From: Meta bourneti
Lineage: Eukaryota > Arthropoda > Arachnida > Araneae > Tetragnathidae
Length of the DNA: 64,000 bases
NCBI GenBank assembly: GCA_933210815.1
Contig: OW119922.1
Span: 77,271,130-77,335,129, forward strand
Direction: 5' to 3'
This document shows positions 56,725-64,000 of this stretch, in pieces. Each line of letters opens with the position of its first letter. Position 1 is the stretch's first letter. Both the position numbers and the translations under genes were made by a program. The notes beneath the pieces were generated by a model. It ran no database searches, was not told the origin of the DNA, and worked only from the letters and a program-made list of their open reading frames with translations.

Positions 56725-57168
56725 GATCACTGTGGCTTGGTAGGTTTGCCAAATGCGCTAGGAACCTGCGAGTTATAGGTGGCACAGGTTTGATTCCTCC
56801 TTGAATGTATTTCCCCCTTCTGTGCCAGAAGAGCTTTTCTTATGTGTGCAGTGTGTGATCAGATTGTTAGAGCCATAATGCAGACAAGGTATTTCATGAG
56901 TTTTGGGGAAAAATGGTTGGCGGTCTTTGTCAGATTGTGAAATGAACAATGTCACCTACTACTTAAAACTTGTTAATATAAGTATGTCATATGATTAAAA
57001 AAATCCAATGTAACCTGCTTTTCTTTTTAATAGTAATTGAAATGTAAAATTGTTCATTTATAAGTGACTCCAGTAATATGACCACCCATGTCCATTTACT
57101 TGACATTGCTTGGTACAGTTTGGCCAAATATGGCCCTTGCTTGCTCCAAGAAAATCCAATGCAACCAA
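56725..57168 (+). mobile_element. SINE-B, interrupted or doubled
   Basis: A head and body lie at 56725-56850 (TGTGGCTTGGTAGGTTTGCC, GGCACAGGTTTGATTCC). A separate tail lies at 57087-57168 (CATTTACTTGACATTGCTTG, GGCCAAATATGGCCCTTGC). Between them another tail-like AAAAAAATCCAATGTAACC (about 56997-57015) suggests two degraded copies rather than one clean interruption. Confidence 0.75.
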
Positions 57169-57799
57169 CTTAGTAACTGTGTGAAACCAAACCAAAACCC
57201 AAATTACGAAATAAATTAAATTCATCTAGTTCGTTCAAAGCGTAGTAAATATCTTTTCAAAAAGAAGTTCCCATCTTTAATAAAATCTAAAACAACTACT
57301 CTTTGATCGGTTGACAACATGCTTGGATCTAAAACGATTTTGCCTCGCAACCCGAAGAAGTACCCCCTCGCAGCGAGAGCGAGGAACAAAGGGTTCGCGG
57401 TCAGGGCCGCAACGTAAGTGGAGAAAGAGCGTCGGCGCACGTGGCTGCTGGGGAAAGGAGGTAGTGTATTGACAGGTGCCGCGCTGATCGCCCGACATGT
57501 CATATCCGGGTCAGGTTCGGGCCTTTAAAAGAAACATCACGTAAAAAAGCCGCGGCCACTCCTCGAAGAGAAAATCATTATGTTCCTCTTCATTTTTTAT
57601 CCCGCTGTATCTCTTTCAGGGGGTGGAGTGACCACTGCTCGCGGACTGATTGGGGTTGAGTTCTGTCTTGCCTTCATCGAAATGTTTTCCATTTCAATTC
57701 AAATGGGTAAGGCTCTCGAAAGTGCTTGTTTAACCCTCTGGGACGCCTTGGGATTGGGGAATTCTGTTTTCTATAAGGGCCTGTTGTCACAGCGAATGA
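57169..57799. other. GC-richer island
   Basis: At 57340-57570 the sequence is CpG-rich (CCTCGCAGCGAGAGCGAGG and GTCGGCGCACGTGGC). ORFs on both strands (93 codons minus, 112 codons plus at 57580-57918) show no domain. Promoter-like composition only. Confidence 0.35.
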
Positions 57800-58133
57800 A
57801 AGGCATTTTTGTCAGGCTAAATGCAGATGGCGGTAGTGTTTCCTACACGTACGTGACGACACGGTTTGTTTTTCGAATACGATTTCAGCCCCTCGCCAAT
57901 AGAGATTCCAAAAAATGAATTTTGAATTTTCATGATAGTTCATTGGTCAACGCCAATCGGAGTAAATGCAAAACGTTGCCAAAATGGCAATGAGTTACAT
58001 TTTGAGGTTACCCAGATATGTATCACACGAGAGCATTTGGGAAACATGATGTAAAATCTTCGCATTCCGTCGGGTTTGTTTTTTTACACCGGAAATCCCT
58101 CTCACACATGTTTGAATAAAAATAGTGTTTAGA
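57800..58133 (+). repeat. Repeat C, forward copy
   Basis: AAGGCATTTTTGTCAGGCTA, CGTACGTGACGACACGGTTT, CGAATACGATTTCAGC, TTGGTCAACGCCAATCGGAG, CCAGATATGTATCAC and CCGTCGGGTTTGTTTTTTTA align in order with 30728-31062. The TGACGTCA is mutated to TGACGACA. Confidence 0.82.
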
Positions 58134-58154
58134 ATGAAATTAATTTGATTTGGT

Positions 58155-58461
58155 TAGGTTTAGCGTCGCACTGGAGCAATACAACTGGCTATTGGCGACA
58201 GACGGGATCAATCTCGAAGCGAAAGATCCGAGGACAACACCTCGTAATTTTGGACCACGGTCAGATGACGAGCTCAACACCTGAGCTGGCACTTCACTCT
58301 CCAACCTTCCACACCATGCCAACTTGAGGACATTTGAGGCCACAAAATGTTTAACGTGCACCAGCCTCCACGTACACGATGGTCTTTGGTTGGATCGTGT
58401 TTCGAACTCGCAACCCTCCGGTTGCTTGTCCCTGACTCTACCAACTGAGCTACCACGGCCA
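58155..58461 (-). mobile_element. SINE-A, full length
   Basis: Reverse copy with a well-kept head (CTACCAACTGAGCTACCACG) and B-box region (CGAACTCGCAACCCTCCGGT). It sits exactly between two copies of the Repeat C end. Confidence 0.92.
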
Positions 58462-58465
58462 ATAA

Positions 58466-58580
58466 ACCCGATATGTATGATGCGGGAGCATTTGGGAAAC
58501 ATGAAGTAAAATCTTCCCATTCCGTCGGGTTACACTGAAAATTCCTCTCATACAATATGTTTAGAATGAAATTAATTTGG
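58466..58580 (+). repeat. Repeat C end, duplicated
   Basis: CCCGATATGTATGATGCGGG to AGAATGAAATTAATTTGGTT repeats 58012-58154 (CCAGATATGTATCACACGAG to AGAATGAAATTAATTTGATT) on the other side of the SINE-A. Confidence 0.85.
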
Positions 58581-58896
58581 TTTTAATAATATGAATGCAA
58601 TCCATTGAATCAATTACTAAGGAGATGCCAATTATGGTAAATTATTTGAGGGTGCATGTTATACCCGAGTTGCTTCATATGTGTTTGGAGAAAACTATCT
58701 TGTTTGTACATATCATTACCAATAAAATTGGTATATTTGTAGTATTTATTTTTCAGGTTGGAGAGAGTCCATAAGCATAAAAATATTGGGCTGCTCAGCA
58801 TCTCTATGTGGATATTTTGTTGAGAAAACTTATTTGATTGTCACTGGTAATATTTACTCCTGATGCTTGATGGAGCTTGGACCCCTTTATAAAATT
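58581..58896. other. AT-rich unassigned stretch
   Basis: Nothing recognised. Confidence 0.5.
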
Positions 58897-58966
58897 ATAA
58901 ACCCTCCAAGTGGTTTCGACGAGATATCTCGTTATGAAAAAATTCGCTAATGACGAGATATCTAAC
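58897..58966 (+). mobile_element. TTAA-MITE left-end fragment
   Basis: ATAA (decayed target) then CCCTCCAAGTGGTTTCGACG, AGATATCTCGTTATG and CGCTAATGACGAGATATCTA. The right part is lost. Confidence 0.85.
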
Positions 58967-59484
58967 CATAAACTCTAAGGATAAATGCCAAGGAAAAAGT
59001 GATTGGCTGAGGCTTTGTAGAAGCACTACCCCCTATATCTTTCAGAAAACGTACCCTAACAATTCACACACAAAAATAGTTACGATACTTACAAATTATG
59101 CCCCCTCAACTAATTATTTTCAAATTTTAATTTGATTGCAAATGCAACTGTTCGTACAAAGGAAATTCGTGTACATAAATCGACGAGAATAAGTTTAACC
59201 TTCTGAAAGGTAATATGTTAAGCACTTTTTTGTAAAAGAAATTTCATATGGGGTGAAGATCTTATATGGGTACATTTTGTACATAACAAAATTACATTTT
59301 TTAGCATTTAAGGGGGGTAACCCTTTATATTTCACTGCCCGTCTTAAATATTCCTAGGTTACAAAATACAAAATTAAAACCTTTATTCACCTTAGAATCC
59401 TTAATATATATACCTAGAATATGTATCTATCCTTAACGAATTCAAGAAGGTAGGACGACAGACATCTCTCTGCCTATAAAAGGA
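58967..59484. other. AT-rich unassigned stretch
   Basis: Nothing recognised. Confidence 0.5.
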
Positions 59485-60075
59485 TTAACCCTCCTGGTAG
59501 TTGTCTCCACGAGGTATCTCGTTATTAACAAAACTGATCAGATCTTGATGGACACGATGTCTCATCATTAGAAAAATCTGACCAGATCTTGATATCGCCA
59601 TTATAAAAAAAATCGGCAATATCTTGATGACGAGATATCTGGTCTTCAAGATATTTCCGATTTGATAATGAATATGATTTTTTGAGTATATATAGAGGAA
59701 TTAATATATTTGGAACATATAAGAATAAATATCTTTGGAATATATAGGAATGAATATATTTGGAGAATATAGGAATGAATATATGATTGAAAATATTTGG
59801 AGTATAGAGGAATGAATATATTTGGAGTATACAGGAATGAATATATGAATGAAAATATTTGGAATATAGAGGAATGAATATATTTGGAGTATATAGGAAT
59901 GAATATATGAATGAAAATATTTGGAATATAGAGGAATGAATATACGAATGAAAATATTTGGAATATAGAGGAATGAATATACGAATGAATATATTCATAT
60001 GAAATATCTCGTCATTAGCAAAATTGATCAGATCTTTAAGACGACATACCTCGTCGAAACCACTTGGAGAGTTAA
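59485..60075 (-). mobile_element. TTAA-MITE enlarged by an internal minisatellite
   Basis: TTAA at 59485-59488 and 60072-60075, ends CCCTCCTGGTAGTTG and CCACTTGGAGAG. The first 175 bp and last 75 bp are normal family sequence in reverse. About 330 bp of tandem repeats replaces part of the interior, making this the longest copy (591 bp). Confidence 0.9.
59667..59998. repeat. AT-rich minisatellite inside the MITE
   Basis: Alternating units of about 22-24 bp (GGAATGAATATATTTGGAGT plus a few bases) and about 37 bp (GGAATGAATATATGAATGAA plus AATATTTGGAATATAGA). It produces a 221-codon minus-strand ORF rich in Tyr, Ile, Phe and Ser (59525-60190), which is a repeat artefact. Confidence 0.9.
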
Positions 60076-61326
60076 ATAGACCTCGATCGATTTCCCTAAC
60101 AACGATAAGGTACAAGAACAAATAACGTTCGGTGAACGCTATTCTAAAAGATAAAGGAAAATAAGTATGCATAAGAATAAAGTTTATCATTCGTAACTAG
60201 AATTAGATAAATCAAAGCCACAAAAAGTAAATAAAATAAACCTTAAGAAATCGTCTCAATTAAGTCATAAATCAATCAATGCTTTACTAAACTGCCATTT
60301 ACTTCATGTTATTCCGTATCGCAAGATCCCATCGATACAAATTTGCATGTATAATTGCGTGCTGTATGTGCACAATCGACCTCGATCGTCAAAGCAGAAA
60401 TCGATCATCAAGTTGTAGGTGGAGGAACGAATGGGTTCCAACAATGATCATTATCATACGATGAGGCGTAGCTTTTTTAATCCACCGACCTTGAGTGATA
60501 CCTATACGCGCAGAAAGCAAAAGAAATGCAACTCCAAAAGACGCCTTCTGCATATGTAAAGAAGAATGGGCAAAAAAGGAACGCCAATCTGATCAATCAT
60601 GGGCGACTGCGAGGGGAAATGTTGCAAGAAATAATAACAATAGACTTCCAGAAAGCATCGAGCGTGCCCAGATTTGAGAGCACGAATGAAAAATCGGGTT
60701 ATTAATATGCGTTATGTAATAGATGTAAAGCAAAAGTTCATTGGTTATTCGGCGTCTTTCCAAAATCTGTCACGCGATTTTTCCGAAATCAGATCGGCTC
60801 TCGCATTTTTCTTGACTTGCTTTATTGGAATTTCTCAGCGTCGATGCCGTGCGAAGACTATCACAAATCGTTCCTTTTTGCCCACACGCAGTGCAAAGGG
60901 ATGGAGGGAATGAATAAAGTATTTTTGCTTTTTCTTTCTGGAGGAAATATTAATTTTAAGATTTAATGCTTTTCGATCTCATGGAGCTTTTAATGTGTTG
61001 CAATAGATTAACAATAGGATTGCGGATTTCAACCGGTGGAACGCATGTCACCAGTTGAAGAACATTATTTCAACAAATAGCAGTAGTGCGTACGGTATTT
61101 ATTTTACTGGGTATATATAACAAAATGTATTGTATACATAATTGCTCGTTCGTTTCTGTCAAAAGATGGTGCTTCTGCGGTATTTTTTACAATACTTATT
61201 ATCTTTCGATTATATCTTCTATGCACAAATTATATATATTTCTCTAAATGCAACTTTTTAACCCTTTGTAGGGTTCACATCGTAGACGTAAAACATAAGT
61301 AGACAGCATTGCTATTACGAGCAGCT
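60076..61326. other. Unassigned stretch
   Basis: Moderately GC-rich at 60490-60910, with 60-79-codon ORFs and no domain; AT-rich elsewhere. Confidence 0.45.
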
Positions 61327-61339
61327 TCAAAAAGTGACA

Positions 61340-61651
61340 GGGCCACGGTAGCCGGGTTGGAAGAGTAACGGATTAGCAACAGAAGGGTTGGGAGTTCGAA
61401 ACCAACCAACGACCGTCGTGTACAAAGGGGGCTGGTGCACGTTAGATTTGTCGTGGCCTCAAATCTCCACACGTTGGCATGGTGTGGTAGTTTAGAGAGT
61501 GGGGTACCAGCTCAGGTGTGACCGCGCCATCTGATCGGGTTCAAAATTACGTGGTGTTGTCCTCGAATCTTTCCTCTCGGGTTTGATCCAGGATGGTCGC
61601 CAATAGCCCGTTGCGTGGCTCCAGTGCGACGTTAATTATAATACCTACCTA
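61340..61651 (+). mobile_element. SINE-A, full length with 13-bp TSD
   Basis: TCAAAAAGTGACA (61327-61339) and TCAAAAACTGACA (61652-61664) flank a complete copy. Its head is GGCCACGGTAGCCGGGTTGG and its tail is GACGTTAATTATAATACC. Confidence 0.93.
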
Positions 61652-61664
61652 TCAAAAACTGACA

Positions 61665-63231
61665 TGTCGATTAGTAGTCACGTGACTGAACTGTGAAAAA
61701 TTGACTTGGGTTGACCGATTTGGCGTTTCATCGATATAACATCTTATTACAGGGTAGATGTGTGAAGGTGCATTTCGATAGGGCGGCGACAAAAATGGTG
61801 AAATCGCCAAAGTCTATTACTATGTCGCATGGTCCAATCAGATGATGAATCAATGAATGGACGACTTCTCCAGCCCCGTAAATCAATCAGATGACGAATA
61901 TTCATTTCCTACCGTAGATGAAAGTAGTCTAAGGGTCACATTACTACTAGTTTGGTCATATCTAGTTTTGGTTATTTGGAAATCTGGTGACATTCAGAGG
62001 TTTAAAACCTCATACACAAGGATGCCCGAAGAATTCTCATCACTTCCTCCCTCTTCAACAATTCTCGAACAAAATATGTAATTTTTAGGTAAAATTCTTT
62101 AAATTATAACTTTCATGGTAAAATTCAAACCAGGCATCTCATTGATTCTGTTGACCTCTCAAACTGACCTTACAAGTTTAAAAAAGCGTAGAACAACCAA
62201 TATTTGAATGATCTTGAGCACGCTCTGGAAAGACTGATACATGAAACAGTTGAATGCAGTTTCTTTTTCTGAATGTAACTTAATTCAGGATGCACATACG
62301 TCAAAAAATCTGAAGTCTCTAGGAAAGAATATTGTATGCTTGTACTTATCATTTTGTAAAAACATTTAAATACATAATTGGAAATTAAATATACACAAGA
62401 ACAGACAACCAAGGAAATAAATAAAATGAGGAATTCGTTTAAATGTTCTTCGCGTTTCTGTTGACTATCTACGTCTGCTACAGAAATTAGTTTTGAGATT
62501 TAAAAAAATAATACAATTTTAGCTTTTCTTGTACCACATGGATTTTTACTTACTTAGTAGATAGTACCTAGTGATTCAACTTTTTAAGTTCCACGGTTAA
62601 CGAAGGGATACAGATGTGCAATATTGATTTAGAAATTATTATTTGTGCACATTCTTACTATTTTATACGTCATACAGAAAATGTAATTATAATTATCGAT
62701 TGTTCTATAAAATAGCATTGTAAGAAGCAGAGTAATATCAAACTATATCTATGAAGTAAGAGAAATTAGTCTACGCAAATAACTTTTCACATTACTTAAT
62801 CAATCATCATTCGTCACACAAATAAATCAATTCACTTCAGATCATTAGAGTAATGTAGAGCTGAAAACTTGTGGGTTTTATTATTTGCAATTCAAAGTTT
62901 TCAATGACAAAAGAAGCAAAGAAAGACTTAATTACCATAAGGTTTCGAGTTTAATAAATTCATAAAAATAAAATTGAACTTTTACTTATTTAGCCTCAAG
63001 AAACCACAAAAAATATCATTTTGAGGTGTAAACGTCAAAACAAGTTGTACCATTTTAATTCCCCCCCTTATGAAACAATGCGAACAACAAATTACCAGTA
63101 ATTTCACCTCAGGAATCATTCCAACTTTTAATAAGTATCTCCTAATCAATGACAATGCAGCAATTAATTAAAATTCCATTAATATAATCCATTTCTGCTC
63201 CGTTTTTATGCCCATACAACCCGTGATAGTA
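61665..63231. other. AT-rich unassigned stretch
   Basis: A 74-codon ORF at 61857-62081 begins with an acidic MDDFSSPVNQSDDEYSF segment. A stop lies directly upstream and no family is recognised. Nothing else supportable. Confidence 0.4.
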
Positions 63232-63234
63232 GTA

Positions 63235-63440
63235 TACCCCCCCGTATAGGACACGGAAGTGACGTCATACCACGTGACCCGAAGTGGGCGGGGCCAAGTG
63301 ACGTCACAGCGTGACGTCATCGAAAAGCGGAAGTGACGTATGGTTTGTTTACATTTTGGACTTGGGAATTTTTTTTTTTGTCATCGACTTCGTGCAGGCG
63401 TTGAGTTGTTTCAAGATGGCGTCGTTTCGTTACCATGGTG
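63235..63440 (+). promoter_or_regulatory. Promoter-like cluster: CRE x3, ETS-like, E-box, GC box, YY1-like, RFX X-box-like
   Basis: Perfect TGACGTCA lies at 63260-63267, 63299-63306 and 63312-63319, with a half-matching TGACGTAT at 63334. CGGAAGTGACG (ETS-like plus CRE) occurs near 63255 and 63328. CACGTG is at 63271-63276 and GGGCGGGGCC at 63286-63295. AAGATGGCG (63413-63421) overlaps an ATG at 63416. GTTACCATGGTGAC (63429-63442) fits an RFX X-box. The ATG opens only 27 codons (MASFRYHGDESLVV and on, to 63499). Direction of transcription is inferred from AAGATGGCG. It may instead be a mobile-element promoter, because GTGACGT followed by TGGTTTGTTT also occurs in Repeat C. Confidence 0.5.
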
Positions 63441-63508
63441 ACGAATCACTCGTAGTGTCATCTGGTGGAGAAATTCGAAACTCTATTATTTTTAATTAAA
63501 AAGCAATT

Positions 63509-63566
63509 TGGTGGATTCGAACCGAGGACCATAGGATCCGAAGTCAAGCGCGCTATCCGTTAGGCT
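63509..63566 (-). tRNA. tRNA-Arg(TCG)-like relic, probably pseudogene or SINE head
   Basis: On the minus strand the order is GCCTAACGGATAGCGC (D-arm and A-box), CTTGACTTCGGATCC (anticodon-loop-like CTTCGGA, anticodon TCG at plus 63539-63541) and GGTTCGAATCCACCA (T-arm and B-box, ending CCACCA). The anticodon stem pairs badly and no acceptor stem is visible, so it is not called as a functional tRNA. Confidence 0.5.
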
Positions 63567-63721
63567 GTAAGAGAGTTAACTTACGATGGTGAATTAATGT
63601 AGTGTTTATTTCTCTTTCTTTTGGACTTGTATTTTTTCTTAGTATTAGGAATGCGTTATTTTTAGAAAATGGTTTGAATAATTGCATAGGGGTTTTAATA
63701 AATGCTTTTTCAAAATGACTT

Positions 63722-63738
63722 ATGGCGCCATCTGGTGA
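63722..63738 (-). promoter_or_regulatory. CTCF-like core motif, putative
   Basis: On the minus strand TCACCAGATGGCGCCAT resembles the CTCF core (CCASYAGRKGGCR). A related TCCACCAGATGACAC lies at 63457-63470. Motif match only. Confidence 0.3.
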
Positions 63739-63779
63739 TTTTAAAAGTAATTAATCTAAAGAACGAATTGATTTCTTAA

Positions 63780-63875
63780 TGTTTTTTACTTTATTCATGA
63801 CCGGTGACGTCAGTGTGTTTACGTTTGGGACTTGGATTTTTTTTCCTTCTGAGATTTCGATGTGACGTCACGATT
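63780..63875 (+). repeat. Partial duplicate of the CRE promoter-like segment
   Basis: TGACGTCA at 63805-63812, then TGTTTACGTTTGGGACTTGG, recalls TTGTTTACATTTTGGACTTG at 63345-63364. Another TGACGTCA is at 63863-63870. Both copies sit near a CATCTGGTG motif. Confidence 0.6.
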
Positions 63876-64000
63876 ATGTCCATCGAGCAAGTCTGAACTT
63901 GAAAAAGTCTACTCACAATTCTTTATGTTATGAGTATGGTAAATTGTTTACAGATCGTGAAGGCTAGGCATATTTCCGTCGATTGGAAAACGAATTAACG

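Noticed and set aside
58140..58520. 126-codon minus ORF
   Set aside because: Entirely explained by SINE-A; related peptides recur at other SINE-A copies.
59525..60190. 221-codon minus-strand ORF
   Set aside because: Its interior is the translation of the AT-rich minisatellite and MITE; not a gene.
61857..62081. 74-codon ORF with acidic start, considered as a transposase N-terminus
   Set aside because: A stop codon lies immediately upstream, no downstream domain is present, and the acidic motif is too generic.
63509..63566. Functional tRNA-Arg gene
   Set aside because: Anticodon stem mispairs and no acceptor stem can be drawn; reported only as a relic.
1..64000. CRISPR arrays, prokaryotic operons, prophage or viral genes
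   Set aside because: The regularly spaced palindromes belong to transposon ends and sub-repeats without unique spacers, and no viral or bacterial coding pattern is present.

Overview
This 64-kb window is eukaryotic, AT-rich and gene-poor. No complete protein-coding gene could be recognised on either strand. It reads as intergenic or intronic DNA of an animal, most likely an arthropod. A chelicerate (spider-like) source is possible: the translated relics resemble retrotransposon and SINE-derived peptides I associate with spider genomes. That is inference from memory, not a search result. Features of bacteria, such as operons, ribosome-binding sites or CRISPR arrays, are absent.

The supportable content is mobile DNA. 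(1) SINE-A is a tRNA-headed SINE of about 310 bp with about 25 full or truncated copies on both strands. It ends in an ACCT-rich tail, and at least nine copies have target-site duplications (TSDs) readable in the sequence. (2) SINE-B is a second tRNA-headed SINE of about 200 bp with more than a dozen copies. (3) A non-autonomous TTAA-flanked element (TTAA-MITE, piggyBac-like by target site) is built from about 43-bp sub-repeats that each carry the 16-bp palindrome GACGAGATATCTCGTC or a close variant. There are about 13 copies, one with a matching empty site in a nearby duplicate. (4) Repeat C and Repeat D are dispersed families of about 340 bp and 270 bp of unknown class. (5) Decayed protein relics are a Tc1/mariner DD34E transposase fragment with both terminal inverted repeats (14326-14856), a LINE RNase H domain (11383-11786), and a LINE reverse-transcriptase C-terminus inserted into a SINE-B copy (46404-47131).

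Local tandem duplications of 120-350 bp are frequent: 1.9-2.5, 26.2-26.9, 37.8-38.4, 39.1-40.2, 45.4-45.6, 49.2-49.9, 50.5-51.1, 53.3-54.1 and 58.0-58.6 kb. Repeat-poor, CpG-richer islands at about 2.7-3.4, 5.4-6.1, 20.5-22.7, 26.9-28.1, 36.5-37.0, 38.4-38.9, 42.9-43.8, 51.6-52.3 and 57.2-57.6 kb are the best places to look for regulatory DNA or first exons. Their long ORFs overlap on both strands and are probably spurious.

The right end (63235-63440) is promoter-like: three perfect TGACGTCA sites, ETS-like motifs, CACGTG, a GC box, AAGATGGCG and an RFX X-box-like palindrome. Two more TGACGTCA sites lie in a partial duplicate at 63.8-63.9 kb. A gene may begin there and continue beyond the window, or the sequence may be the promoter of another mobile element.
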